Positions 46,690 through 59,974 of a DNA stretch of 64,000 nucleotides are shown here, piece after piece (the stretch's first letter is position 1; the number at the start of each line of letters is the position of its first letter). The DNA comes from Rhabditophanes sp. KR3021. Taxonomy: Eukaryota; Nematoda; Chromadorea; Rhabditida; Alloionematidae. Where the stretch lies: contig CAUJLY010000001.1 in assembly GCA_963281155.1 (NCBI GenBank), positions 186,001 to 250,000 on the forward strand. The letters run 5' to 3'. The notes under the pieces are model-generated. The model was given only the letters and a program-made list of their open reading frames with translations, made no database searches and was not told the DNA's origin. The position numbers and the translations under genes are program-made.

Positions 46690-49600
46690 ATGCTAAAACA
46701 TCCCCTCTGTGGCGATTCGATCTGGGCCAATAATGCCTCCATCCAATCTTCCTCCTTGCCCGTCATTAATGAATGCAACCGACAAAGAGTCATCGCATGG
46801 CTACCACCTATTTTCTTCTGGTTCCTAATGCCATCCTTTCTCTTCTACACCAAAAGATTCACCAAACGAGCATTTGCCGTACCTCTTCAATGGAACAAAT
46901 TAATTGTGGCTAAATTGTCATTAACTTTATTTGCATTGGTTGTGTGTGTTATTTCAATTGGTATGAGTTTACTTGGAATGGACAGTTATTCAGGTGTCAT
47001 GTCCAACAAATTCGCTTTTGTTTGGGTGGTGACTTTTGTAAGTTTGAAATGATTGCCAAATAACCAAATAAATATATTCAGATTGGGATGGTTGGGGCAC
47101 AATATAAATGCAAGAAAGAAGGAATTTTGACGTCAGGAATATTGCATATCACTTGGTTTTTGTTTGCTATTTGTTGTTTGCCGGAAATGTACGCCATCTA
47201 TAGGAATGAACATACTACATCCTTGACAGGAGTGATCATGTTTTCGGTTATGTATTTGACCTTCATTGGCCAGTGTGTTTTGTTTAGTTTTTCTGATTCA
47301 TCGGCAAGGCCTTTTTATGAAGAAGGTTACCCCTCTCCTGAGTTGTACTCCTCTTTTTTGGGAAGAGTAACCATGTATTGGTTTAATTCTTTCATCATGA
47401 TGGGAGCAAATAAAGATCTTGACATGGATGATTTGTATGATTTGAATGAAGGAAGTACAAGTAGCCATCTAGAAGTGTTATGGACTAAATATTGGGGTCC
47501 AGTGATAGAAAAATATTACAAAGATTTCAATTTAAGTGATGCAAACAAACCCCTACCACCATCAATTATTTTGGCATTATTCAAAATGTTCAAGTATGAG
47601 ATTGTGACAGCAAGTAGCCTCAAAATATTGTCGGATATCATGCAATTTGTGAATCCTTTTCTCCTCAATCAGATGATTAATTTTGTGTCAGATAAGACGT
47701 CACCACTATGGGTTGGGATTTCATATGCTTTCCTGATGTTTGTGGCTTCACAAACACGTAGTTTGATGATCAACCACTACTTCTATCTGATGTATAGAAT
47801 CGGCACCAAGATTCAAACTACCCTAACATCCGCAACCTTCCGAAAAACTCTCAGACTATCCAATATCGCCAGGAAGGACAAGACAGTTGGTGAGATTGTC
47901 AATTTAATGGCGATTGACGTTGAACGCTACCAGGTGACCTATTTACTCCTCTTTCCACTTAACAAATTCTTTTTAGTTGGCTTCTTGGAACATCCTACAA
48001 ATATTTAGTTCTCCCTTCCAAATAATTGTTTGCTTAGTTTATTTGATATTGCTGCTGGGTAGGTAGAACCGTAATTTAAATGATACTAACGATTTCATAT
48101 AGGATGGGCAGCGTGCGTTGGAGCATTAGTGATGGTGCCATTTGTCCTGCTTAATTACTTCTCCTCCGTCTTCGTTCGGAAGTATCAAATGGCTCAAATG
48201 AAATGCAAAGACGAAAGAGTCAAACTAAGCAATGAAATTTTAAACGGAATCAAAGTAACACCCCTCCCCCTCCTTACTAAACTAATTTACCATTTTGTAG
48301 GTAATTAAGCTGTACGCATGGGAAGTACCAATAGGAGAGATGGTTGAAAAGATACGCGGCCAAGAATTAAAATACATCAAGAAATGCTCTTTAATCAAAG
48401 CTTTCGTGGATACTTTCAATCAAAGTTCTGCCTTCATGGTCGCTTTCTTGACATTCCTGACTTTTACTTTGATAGACAGAGACAACAACTTGTTGACCCC
48501 ACAGATTGCTTTCGTTTCTATGGTGTTGATGAATTTGTTACGGTCGCCTGTGATGATGTTAGGGCTTTTAATAAATCAAGTGGTGCAATTGTCTGTCAGT
48601 AATCAGAGATTGAAGGAATTTCTGGTGTGTGATGAAATCAAACAGGATGGAGTCATCAAAATTGTGGACAAAAATGACATGAAAAGCGGTATTACTATTG
48701 ACAATGGCCAATTTTCATGGGATAACTTGTACGATTCCAAAAGCAATTTATGCAACATTAACTTGAATATTGACAAGGGACAATTAGTCGCAGTGATCGG
48801 TAAGGTGGGAAGTGGCAAATCATCCCTACTTCAGGCAATGCTGGGTGAAATGCCTCAGATGGATGGGGAAAGCACTGTGACTATGAATGGGACAATTGCG
48901 TATGCTCCACAACAACCATGGATTCTTAATTTAAGCATCAGAGAAAATATCTTGTTCGGGTCGCCTTATAATGCAAAGGCGTATCAGAAAGTTTTAAAAG
49001 CTTCTACTCTAGACAAAGATATTCCCAATTTCCCAAATGGTGATTTAACAGAAATTGGAGAGAAAGGTAATTTAGTTTTATTTAAATTAGTTAGTAATGT
49101 TTTTAGGAGTGTCATTAAGTGGCGGACAACGGGCTAGGATCGGCTTAGCGGTAGCTTGTTATAGTAATAATGACATCGTCTTGCTAGACGACCCTCTTGC
49201 AGCAGTAGACAGTCATGTCGGGAAACATATCTTCGAAAATGTGATTGGACGTGAAGGGTTATTAAAAAACAAGACCAGGATATTGGTGACTAATAACACA
49301 TTGTTGCTGGACAAAGTAGACCTCATCATCATGATGGAAGATTCCCAAATCAAAAGATGTGGGACTTATCAAAATCTCATCAACGACCCATTCTTCTCAG
49401 CATTTATGAGAGATGTCGAAAAGGATAGAGGTTCAGAAAGCTCTAGTTCGATCGAAAACGTTTCGGAGGAACTTGATTTCGACAACATTTCCACCTTGTC
49501 AGATTTTGATGAACGCGACCAACTCAAGACAGCTTTATTCACATCCAAAGAAATTGACATCAGTAGTGGCATTGATAAAGAATTAGCAGGCGCCATTATG

Positions 49601-51394
49601 ACTGAAGAACTCTTAGAAACAGGCAGTGTTAAGATGGACGTTTATATGACCTATTTCAAAGCAACTTCCTACTTCCTGGCCGGTTTCTTTATGATGGGGT
49701 ATCTTTTTGAAAACTTGCTTTCTATGTCAAGGAGTTTGTGGTTGTCAGGGTGGTCAGATTCGTATGAAAAGATCGCTAACAACGAAACACATTCAAATAT
49801 AACTCTTGAAACGAGATTAGCGGTGTTTGGTAGTATCGGTGGATTGGAATCAGTTGCCTTTATTTGTTCTATGGTGGCTTTAATCCATGGAGGGTTGGCA
49901 GCTTCCAAAAACCTACATTATCCTCTCTTCAACAATATTCTCCATTTGCCCATGTCATTCTTCGACACAACACCACTGGGACGTATTTTGCAGCGTTTTG
50001 GAAAAGACATCGATGTTATTGATACAACGCTTCCCCTAAGTTTTAGATATTTCATGATGTGTGTGTGTCAAGTTGTGGTAGCTTTAGGCTTGATAGTCTC
50101 CACCACACCAGCTTTTGCCATCGTCATCATTCCATTAGGTTTTGTGTATTGGCGCATCTTGCAGTCGTTTGTTCCATCTCAAAGGCAATTGCAAAGAATA
50201 CAAGCCATTGCCAAGTCACCTATTTATTCCCATTTCAAGGAAACAATCGAGGGTGCCTCAAATATCAGAGCTTATGGCAAGTCGGATTCATTCATACACA
50301 TATCAGACAAAAGAATTGACACATTAATCAAGGTAAAGTATTTGAGTAATGCAGCCAACAGGTGGTTATCATTACGGCTTGAATTTATTGGGTCATGTGT
50401 GATATTTTTTGCCGTCATGTTTGGTGCCATATCAAAGGAAATGGAATGGATAAAGTCGACGGGATTAATTGCAGTCAGTATCACTTACTCCTTGTCAATC
50501 ACGGATGTGTTGATGTTTGCCATTAGGTGCATAGCACAACTTGAAACTGACATCGTAAGTGTTGAGCGTGTTTCCGAATACTCTACCATACAAAATGAAC
50601 CCGAATGGAGAAACGAAAAGGGCAAGGCTTTAACTAATTGGCCTTCCAAGGGTGAGATTAAATTTGAAAATTATTCAACAAGATACCGTGAAGGGTTAGA
50701 CTTGGTCATTAAGAATCTTACTGTCACCATCAAAGGAGGTGAGAAAGTGGGATTGGTTGGTAGAACAGGAAGCGGCAAGTCATCTCTTACCCTTGGTTTG
50801 TTTCAAATGATTGAAGCTGCGGAGGGAAGGATTTTGATTGACGACGTAGACATTTCTGAGATCGGCCTGCATGACTTGCGGTCAAACATTACAATCGTGC
50901 CCCAAGATCCCGTCCTCTTTTCGTCCGCTGATTTATCATTCAACCTGTCGCCATTCAACGAGCATACTGATGCCCAGATTTGGCAAGCTCTCGAACATTC
51001 ACATATGAAAGAGTTTGTGGTAAACAAATTAGAAAACGGACTTCAAACCATCGTGACAGAAGGTGGCTCCAACTTTAGTCAAGGCCAAAAACAATTGCTG
51101 TGTCTTACGCGTGCGTTATTACGCCGATCTCGAATCATCGTCTTAGATGAAATGTCGTCCAGTATTGACCAACAAACAGACCAACTCATACAAGAAACCA
51201 TTCGAAAGGAATTCGCCGACTCCACCATTATTGCTATTGCCCATCGCATCGACACTCTCTTAAACTATGACAGAATCATGGTCATGGATCAAGGAAACGT
51301 CATCGAATTCGATACACCCGCTAACTTACTTTCAAATAGACAATCAGTATTCTATTCATTGGCATTAGATGCGGGCCTGGTAAGGGATAGTTAA
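46690..51394 (+). CDS. ABCC/MRP-type ABC transporter
   Basis: Exons 46690..47037, 47082..47933, 47977..48058, 48103..48254, 48301..49066, 49107..51394 give 1495 aa: TMD0 (first five helices), TMD1, NBD1, TMD2, NBD2, the long MRP layout. NBD1: Walker A GKVGSGKSS, LSGGQ, Walker B IVLLDDPLAAVD (Asp in place of catalytic Glu, normal for ABCC), but the H-loop reads ILVTNN, Asn replacing the conserved His. NBD2: Walker A GRTGSGKSS, signature FSQGQ (usually LSVGQ), Walker B VLDEMSSSID and a normal H-loop IAIAHR. MRPs export glutathione, glucuronide and other organic anions across plasma membranes. Both nucleotide sites should bind ATP; hydrolysis is expected at the composite site using the NBD2 Walker B. 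Substrate unknown. AATAAA lies at 51418-51423. Confidence 0.95.
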
Positions 51395-51933
51395 TTGGTG
51401 GTGGTATTACTTAAAATAATAAATAAGCATAATAAAAATGTAGATCTACTTTCTTAAATTACTTCATATAACCTTTGTGTAAAATCATTTGAAAATGTAT
51501 CCATTATATATGCAACCTAATCTGCATATAGATACTATTTATATATTATTATATTCATATTTATGCTCGATTAGTATATTTATATTCCCTCTTCATTTGA
51601 TAATAAACTATCTATCTTGATGTCACTCACTAAGTCTCTTCCCAAACCCCGTATCACCTATGGTGGAGGTGTTAATAATATAATGGGTAGTGGCAAAAAT
51701 ATAAGGCTCAGCAAATTTTGTTTCTAATAATACCTTGTTTGGAATCATTGCTTTCTCGAAAGCTAACATAAGAGGTGCCAGGGTTACTCATCAAAGCCGA
51801 TGTCGAACTGAGATCGTTTGCGGGAACTTTTAAAACAATTCCACTACACAACCTCATCAACAAATTTATTCTTTTAAAGTTGTATGAATGAGTGTATGGC
51901 AATTTTAATTATTACAAATAATTGTGGATGGTG
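51395..51933. other. Intergenic with possible 3' exons
   Basis: After the ABCC polyadenylation signal comes AT-rich spacer. On the minus strand about 51750-51860 is less AT-rich and carries protein-like frames (one has LSSTSALMSNPGTSYVSFRE; another, after an acceptor GTGTAG, reads WNCFKSSRKRSQFDIG and then stops). Either could be an alternative last exon of the receptor gene that ends at 51934, whose tail has a donor AAG/GTAAAAGC. Unproven. Confidence 0.35.
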
Positions 51934-52971
51934 TTATTTATGATTGGGTGAATTGGGGGTTGGTAATTGTTGAGACACGATAATAGCTTTTACCTTATTC
52001 GTTTTCCTTCTCATAAAAGTTTGTTTGTGAACATAGTAGAGCTGGATGATTGGGGAAATGATGCAATAAAGTTGGGGTCCGATTATAGCGAAATCTCGAA
52101 TCCAAATATACACGTCATCTGGAATGTGAGGTATGAAAGTTAATAAGAATGGCAATCCAATAGGCGCGAGAGCCAATATGATTGGCAATATAACACAGAT
52201 TCTTAAATACTTCAAATTTCTTTTAATCCTATCGGCCGTTTGACTTCGAGCATCATTCATACATTGCTTCAAGGCTAATTCCAATGGAATGTAATAAACA
52301 ACAACGCAAAAAGGAATTATAATTACTTTGAATAGAACTTGGGCTAACAACACCATCATTATTGTATTTGAAAAGTTGGTATTCAAGACGACAATTGTAA
52401 AGTCAGAATTGTGGAAGGGTTCTATGATAGGAAACACCTAAAATAAACATATAAGAAAGTAATTGGATGAACTCACATTAGGTTGAACGGTATAATACAA
52501 TTCCTTGCGCAGCCACAAATTGTTAACGAATCCAAAGGCAACTATTACTACAATAATTGCCCAGAAAATAAACCCTGCCGCTTCAAATTTATTGAAGTAA
52601 TTAACTTTCTTCTTTCGACAGAAGGTATTGTAGCGTGATAGATAAGCTAACATGATAAAATCTATGATATAGATTGCTGATGCCAGGGCAATTAAAATCA
52701 CAATACAAATAGCTAATTCATTTTGGAGGAACAAAAAAGTGTTTTTAGAACATGCTGCTCCGTAGATAGGATACATTATTCTAACTCGTAAAAATGGACC
52801 CGATATTAGAGCAATCATCAATTCGGGCAATCTTGCCCATTTTATCAATTTTACAGTATAATCATAATTACGTGGCTTGAAGAATGTAATCATCAGAAAA
52901 GTAATTGAATTCGCCAACACGCCTAAAGACCCCAGTACAAAAACAACAGTAGGGTAAATAGTGTTATCCAT
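51934..52971 (-). CDS. Seven-transmembrane chemoreceptor
   Basis: Exons 52971..52477 and 52437..51934 (GTGAGT ... TTTTAG) give 332 aa with seven hydrophobic segments, LRVRIMYPIYG after TM2, a basic TM5-TM6 loop (DRIKRNLKYLRICVILP) and a Lys/Arg-rich tail. Same intron position and related layout to the receptor at 34716-35745, so a family member. Ligand unknown. The C-terminus may have an alternative exon further downstream. Confidence 0.78.
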
Positions 52972-54000
52972 GATGATTCAAATAAATATTCATAATATCC
53001 CATTTATAAAGCTAAATATTTATCTTTCGATCAAATGCGTGTTGAATAGTTGTATTGGTAGATAGGAAATAATATCTTAATTGAATGAACAGTCCTTTTA
53101 ACTTTAATAACTTTTCTAGAATAAGGGAAAGTTCATAAATATTATTATATTCCCAACTAATGTGCTTTTTTACACCAAAATTGTTCTCATTAATAAGAAA
53201 TAACGCCTATTCAGTCGTTCAGCCATTTATATAATTAATTGAAATTCAAACTTATTAATCGGTATAATGCAATTAATTTATATACTTTGACATTATTAAA
53301 GTATATTAAACTCAATATTTAATGTAGATATGTTGTTCAAAGGCCCGTCTAAAAGGAATCTAAGACCTTTCATGTGTTGGAAGTAGCGAAAGGTAACCTT
53401 TAGATGTAAGCAATTTGGATTATTTTGTAACAACTTGGTGATTGACAAAAGTGTTAGAATTATATTAAAATGCATTATTTGTGTTTAGAAGATATTTGAT
53501 GAGGCATTCTTTATCCAAAAGCTACCAAATCACACACCCAACAACTAATCCACAAAAAACTTATTTACATTACATAAAGATGGTATTAGGCTACACTTTT
53601 GAAGTGCCTTATTACAAAATTGGAATTATAAGAAAACCTCAATTTGATAGCAGTTCCTGTTGTAATATAAATGTAATCATTTGATTTTTGCTCTTCCAAA
53701 CTATCTTCATTTTATTCGAATGAGACTATTTAATCGGCACAAACTAATACCAATTTGTTTTTAATGATACAAAAAGCAAAATCATTATTTTGTCTTAAAG
53801 TTTAATAAAAATTGGCATTATGAAGCCAAGTTTTGTGAAGTGTGAGGGATAAACTTTCTATAAAAATAACATCTTTGAAGGAGGCAATTTTTGTTACCGC
53901 CTGTCACCTATCTTAGAGAATCCCTACTTTTTGTGTGGCTCATTTAAATGTCAACAGATAATGATGTTGTTGGTTCATTATATTTATAAAGTCGTAAAGG
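52972..54000. other. Divergent intergenic region between two chemoreceptors
   Basis: 1 kb AT-rich spacer. TATTTATAAAG (53980-53990) lies just before the ATG of the + receptor. No RNA gene or repeat seen. Confidence 0.55.
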
Positions 54001-55032
54001 ATGATTGAGGATATGTTGACCAAGAAATCTGTCCATGATTACAGATTGTTTCATTTTTATAATAATACATTCTCCGTCACATTATCTCTGATCTTTTACG
54101 TTTCGCTGGTATTTATTGCTTTCAAAACAACCAACTCTAATATTATTCACCTCAAGCAAACCATTTACATCGTATCTTGCTTTGAAATATTACTAGTCCT
54201 TTTATTTTACATGACTCAAGTTGAGATCGAAGTATTGAATGGACATGAGTATTTTATTATCTGTGGATTCTTTAAGAACGTCCAATACCCTTATAATATG
54301 ATTGTGTGTGGAGCTTATGTTTTTGGTATTATTTCCCAAGTTGCTTGTTCCCCGATTATTTTTGTCGTTAGATATCTTTGGATCGTTAAGAATTACACAT
54401 TATCAAATGGATTTTTTATCAAGTTTTATTCACTTGCTATGTTGTCAAGTTCAATCATAGCTATTATCTTTTTCCATTCATGCGTTGAGGAAGAAATGTA
54501 TGATGAACAAATTAAAGATATGAAGAAACATTCCCAGACAAGACGCTTTTTGAATAGATTTTTAAGAAATGGAGAAGCTACACTTTTACCAAGAAACTTT
54601 GATGTGTTTGTGGTTATTTTTGAAATAGCTACGGCTTCTATTTTCTTCACAGCAATGGCAACAGTTACTTTTTGTGTTTCTGGGACATTCAAACACCTCA
54701 GTGACTTACAAAATGTGATGACCAAGTCAACAAGAAAGATGCAGGTGAGACTGACGAAAACATTATCAACTCAATTTATAATCCTTCTTCTCTTCTTGTA
54801 CTTCCCGATCGGAGTATATTTGCTGTACTTTCACTCAGGCAATTCAACAAATGGCTTAGGTCTCTTCAACAACATCCTCATCTCATGGTCCATGTTCTTG
54901 ACACCTCTCTCCACAATTGTATGCATCGAACCTTACAGAAAATATTTTGTCAAGTATTTCATCGTCAGATTAAGGGTGAAATGTCTATACCACGCAAATT
55001 GCCACAAATCAACCACGATTACTGATCTTTAG
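54001..55032 (+). CDS. Seven-transmembrane chemoreceptor, intronless
   Basis: Frame of 343 aa with seven hydrophobic segments. The TM5-TM6 loop is basic and reads KSTRKMQVRLTKTLSTQFIILLLFLYFPIG, i.e. the AL.xQ...P form of nematode Str/Srj-like receptors; TM7 region ends CIEPYRKYF, a typical receptor tail start. Likely a sensory GPCR; ligand unknown. No introns, unlike its neighbours. Confidence 0.8.
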   Translation: MIEDMLTKKSVHDYRLFHFYNNTFSVTLSLIFYVSLVFIAFKTTNSNIIHLKQTIYIVSCFEILLVLLFYMTQVEIEVLNGHEYFIICGFFKNVQYPYNMIVCGAYVFGIISQVACSPIIFVVRYLWIVKNYTLSNGFFIKFYSLAMLSSSIIAIIFFHSCVEEEMYDEQIKDMKKHSQTRRFLNRFLRNGEATLLPRNFDVFVVIFEIATASIFFTAMATVTFCVSGTFKHLSDLQNVMTKSTRKMQVRLTKTLSTQFIILLLFLYFPIGVYLLYFHSGNSTNGLGLFNNILISWSMFLTPLSTIVCIEPYRKYFVKYFIVRLRVKCLYHANCHKSTTITDL

Positions 55033-55329
55033 TGCATTTAATAAATTGCTTTTGAAACTATAATATGTCAAGTTAATCACACTTTTGTTGAGGGATAGAG
55101 GGTTCTTTTAGTAAATCTAATTCCTTTTAGATAAATTTTAATACATTCTAAGTACTTAATATGTATGGAGGTGTCTGCAAGCATCTTCTTTAGATTAAAT
55201 ACAACATTAAAAAAAGCGTAATAAAAAGGGCGAGGATAATATCAAATATTTTCATCATTAAAGTGTATTCTAAATTTAGAAGCCTTATAGTACAAATGCC
55301 ATAAAAAAGTTTATTACATATTTTAAGAA

Positions 55330-56425
55330 TCAATCAACAACCACAGATTTGCCGAATCTAGAAGGTGCTCCCGTCACTTTGCTTCGACTAAAAGCTTCCG
55401 CAATTGGTTTTGGCATATAATTGAACCAAAAGTTTAGGTAATTTGCCCGCATATTGGCACTAACAAGAAGAAACATAATAACGTCTATGAAGGTAACAAG
55501 GTCCATGACATATGTGTAAAACTCCAGCGACAAAATAGACATATCTGGGCTTTGGAAAATAGTTGCCATGAATCGCATTGAAAAAAATATTTCTAATAAT
55601 ATGAGTCCAAAGCAACTGCTTAAACTATAATACAAAAATGTTTTTTCTAATTTTTTTTTAGCACCCGAAGACCAATTCTTTTCTTTTCTAACCGTGAACA
55701 CATTTATTCCCGTTATTACAACGACGATGATCGTAATTATGGTGTATTGAAAGAATTCTTTAATCATAAAAGTCTCTACTATGGGAATTGGCGTCATGTC
55801 GGAGTAAAGTATCCCACTGTCTTCAGACACATAGTATCTTGCACCAATAAATAAGGGATGGCATTCGTAACAAAGACATATGATAACGTCAATCAAAAGA
55901 ATGATTTTTACATTTTTCTTTGTCCACATCTAAATTACAGACATTAATTGTTAATTTATTAAAGTCACTCACCAACGAATATCTCATCGGAAATACAATT
56001 GCCGTCAGTCTGTTGATATTGGCAATTGCAGCTGAGTTGGCTATATAAAAAACAGTAACATGAGCAAAATAGAAATCCAAAGTTGAAAAAAAATTGTTCT
56101 CCATAAAGAATGATTGTAACAGTCCCCATTTAGGAAACTAAATCAAAATAAAGCAAACAAAAAACAAATAACTTACCTTAACAAAAAAAATAGTTTGAAA
56201 AAATATCTCAATCGAAACGAATGTATTAGCACATATCAAAATATAAAAAGGATTTTCAAATTCTTTTTTTGATTTGAAGATTGAAACCAACATAAATATA
56301 AAAAATGTGATATTTAGGAATAAAAATGGCAATTCATAGACAAGTTGAATTATTTCTATTAAAGTTGGGGGATAAGCAACGGGTTCGGTGAAGGTGAGGG
56401 CAATGGTGCTTTTGTTAGCTGTCAT
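55330..56425 (-). CDS. Srv/Srg-type chem. receptor
   Basis: Exons 56425..56177, 56137..55973, 55929..55330 give 337 aa. TM3 ends in AAIANINRLTAIVFPMRYSLMWTKK, which fits the N-R-x-x-x-x-x-x-P-x-x-Y-x-x-x-W motif of Srg/Srv serpentine receptors, with the intron falling right before MW. Remaining helices and the loop KKLEKTFLYYSL before TM6 agree. Sensory GPCR of unknown ligand. The gene forms a convergent pair with the receptor at 54001-55032, about 300 bp apart. Confidence 0.82.
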
Positions 56426-58180
56426 CTTATATAAATATTTATGTTTGAAAGATAGGATGTTTTAGAGGAATGATGTATCACAAATGTTATGATTTTACAT
56501 GGCTTTCGTCAATGTGATGATAAGTAAAAAATTAGTAAGCTTTTACAAAATATTATTCCTTAATGTAATTTGGTGTTCTTTAAAGTTGATGCTGCAAATT
56601 AGTTATGATATTTGTGAATGCCCACCTTTATTCACCTAATTAGAATTGACTAAAATATTTTTAAGTAAGAATAAAAGATGTTTTTCAATTTTAACAATGC
56701 TTCTATCACAATAATTTGACTAAAAAACGTAATAATTCATATACAGGAAGTAATTATAGATCATTTATCCAAAGTTTCATGCGATTTTATAGTTAACCAC
56801 TTGCCACGTTTTTGTTACTTAATGAACTTTTCATTTTTTTGACTAATTGCGTAGATATTCATTTATAACGTAAGATAATTAGTAATATTCGAAATAGTTT
56901 CGTGAATAACTCATGTCATATTTTACTTGCTCGCTAATTGAGGTTATACATCAATTATTTAAATTGCTAATTGATATTTTCGTTTCAAGCTAATCTTGAA
57001 TATATGTACTGTTAAAGTTGTGAGTAGAGCATTAAACATCACCGACACATCCATTCTTTTCTAAATTTGTTGTTGAAAAGAAGATGAGTCTAAAAATAAT
57101 ACATTTTCTCCATTACAAAATTATAAAAGCATAATTAATCGAATTTACTTTTTATCTAAAAAGATCAAAGAGATGCGAAACGTCCTCTAAACAAAAGAAG
57201 TACATTGTATGAGTGAACTGTTTCATTAAATTTATTTCCATTACAAATGCATAACACTTGCCATTTGATACATATTACTCTAAAATTGAACGGTTCTTCT
57301 CGTCCATCTTTTTGTTACTAAAATTGGCAAATATGACATAATATGTATGATGTGCAAGTCTTTTTAAAAATGTATACCAATATGCTTGATATAATATTCC
57401 GTTACGCATTCATATTCTCCAATTAATACATGTCTTCGTACTAACAAATAAGCAGTTCCAGATATACACTTTTGCTGGATACTAATTTGAATGGTTCATC
57501 TGTTGACTACACAAAACAAATAACATCATAATTTGGTGACAAGGCAAAGTGTAAAAAAGTTATATTAAGTACAAAAATGTGGCTGTTAAGTTTATTTACT
57601 CAACCTAAAAGATTATCAAACTAAAAGAACCTTCCAACAAGTTTCATTCAAAAATAAAGAAACCATCTATTAAATGCATAACAACCAATTTAAGAAGATT
57701 TGAAGCAACCCACAAAGCGATCTTTCAATTTGTCTGTGTTTTGATGAAGTTTGAAAGGACCATATGAGGGTAGATTGGTGTCCAGTTGAGATGGACTAGT
57801 TAGGAAAAAGCATAGTGAGTTTTGTTAACAAAATACAATGTTGTCATCAATTAAGACGCCACATTTAGAGATTTAACTAAACCAGACCTCGCAAGTTACC
57901 GAAATTCCTTAAATAGTAGGAAGGATAAGTGTCAAATACATTTGAGACATAATATCCTTTAATTTGAACTTGGTTTCTTGCCACGCAGTAGGTGCCAACT
58001 TTTCAAGCGCCTTTCCAACTTTAGTATGAAAGACTTTAATGATGAAAACAAGAATTGATGCTACTGATAATAAAACATTTTATAAAATAAAAATTTCGGA
58101 AAGACATATTTGTATTACATTTCAAAACATTAAAACTCTTTATAAAAACTATGTATATATTTGGTGTTGGTTGAATTAAA
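56426..58180. other. 1.75-kb intergenic region, no gene seen
   Basis: AT-rich spacer with short frames only. Slightly less AT-rich around 57700-58030, but no consistent frame or RNA fold is evident to me. Confidence 0.55.
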
Positions 58181-59974
58181 TTAACGCACTGCACTGTGAA
58201 TATTTAATTTAGATCTTACGAATCTTTTGCTTGATTGGGATGAAAAGACATGCCAAAATCTAAAAGAAACATTAGAATCTATTGATAGTGACAAATTACC
58301 TTAGTGTCTCATCTGCGGCTCCAGTCACAATGCTTTCTCCATTTGGAGACATTGCAAGAAACAGAACTCTCTGAGAATGGCCGCTCAATTTCAAGACAGG
58401 CTGCAAACTAGGATACTTCCAAATTGTGATTTGATTCAATGAGTACCCGTGTGTTGAAACTAAATCAAACAATAAGCTGTTCCATTTTTGTTATACTTAC
58501 CTAATTCTGAGCTATGTTTGGAAAAAGCCAGATTACATACTTGAGATCCTGTGTCAATAGCTTGAAGTGGTTGACCTGTCAAAACATTAAACACTCGAAT
58601 TGTTTTGTCAGCTGTACCTCCTCCAGACACTAACACACCATGATGGTGAGGACTCCAAGCAATTGCCTTGACTGCTGCGGTGTGTTCAGAATGAATTTGG
58701 ACTGGCTCAGACTTTCGTAGGCTCCAAATTAATAGCTTATTGTCATTTCCTCCACTGGCTAGGTGGACTTTGTCAGGGGACCACTATAAATATTAATGAA
58801 AGGCATCTTTTAAATGACACATACCTTCAAACCACACACTTCCTGTCGATGGTAACTTAATTTCCTTTCAGAACCGGCTGGAGATCTGACATCTCGACAT
58901 ATGATCGTTTTATCCCTAGAAGCAGACGAAATAATATCTCCATTCCAGGCCAAGCATCCTATCCGTTCTGTATGGCCTGAAAGTTCGTGAACTTTTCTTT
59001 GAGCTTCAACGTCCCATACATCCAGTTTTCCTTTATTAGTACCCACTGCCAGTAAATTTCCTTTTTCGTTCCAATGAACCGATGTAACGCTGTCACTTTC
59101 TGATGCTAGATCGCAAAGCTTAACTACTTGACTATTGCTAGCACTCCATAAATATACACACGTATTCAACCCTACTGACAACATATTTTCGGCGGACCAA
59201 TCTACCAGGTTTAAGTAAAAATCATCCTGAAACATCCACATTAACTTCCATTCATTTTAATACTCAAGTATACCTGTAATTCCGGCGCATCAAGAACTTT
59301 ATAAGGATTCTTTGGAATTTTTCTCTGAGGTTTTTTATCTGACTTGAGGAGTCGTAAAGTTGAGGGTGAAAAGATAGGCGTCACCACATTACTTGATTTG
59401 GGAAGAGAAAAGTTAATGTTGGGAGACCAATTTTCACGTCCATACTTGAAGAAAGACTGGTGGTGAATTGGATATAATTTGGCTGAGGCGTCTGTATTTT
59501 CAGACTCTATGCAATCATCTAACAATTCATTTCGCATCATGCATTTATATACTAGGGAATCATTTCTATTTTCACTGTTTCCATTTGGTGGAAACATCGA
59601 GCAAGTAGAATTTGTTGAAATATTTAGGGAATGAGGAAGGGGAGGAGGAGTAGCAGGTCCATTTCGTGACTTTTTGGGATGAGGATCACTTGTGTCGTAC
59701 AGGACATTTCTATTGCAAGCTGAGTATGAAACTCTCCACTCGTCATTTTCTTTCCTCAATGGTATGACACGATCACCTCCTTCAGGAATAAAACGAAATG
59801 GTGGGGAAAGTGTCTTACCCATCTATGTAACATGTAAATTATAGTTTAATTTCCGAATAAACTCACTGGATTAATGACTGAGGTTGGAGACCAGGCAATA
59901 TTTTGTTGGAATAATCTCCTTGGAACGACTGTGTATTGCTCCTTGGTAGGTGTTTTAAATTTGATCGAATCCAT
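58181..59974 (-). CDS. fzr1: Fizzy-related/CDH1 activator of APC/C
   Basis: Six exons: 59974..59867, 59822..59274, 59226..58825, 58783..58501, 58459..58300, 58259..58181; 526 aa. N-terminal C-box GDRVIPLR (about 52-59) for APC/C binding, a Ser/Pro-rich linker, KNPYKVLDAPELQDDFYLNLVDWSA (the conserved lead-in to the propeller), seven WD40 blades (SGHTERIGCLAWN, SASRDKTI, HHHGVLVSGGGTADKTIR, SGHSQRVLFLAMSPNG, DETLRFW). CDH1/FZR1 recruits D-box/KEN substrates to the anaphase-promoting complex in late mitosis and G1. The terminal dipeptide is Val-Arg, not the usual Ile-Arg tail. LDAPELQDDFYLNL and GGGTADKTIR favour FZR1 over CDC20. Cytoplasm/nucleus. Confidence 0.94.
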
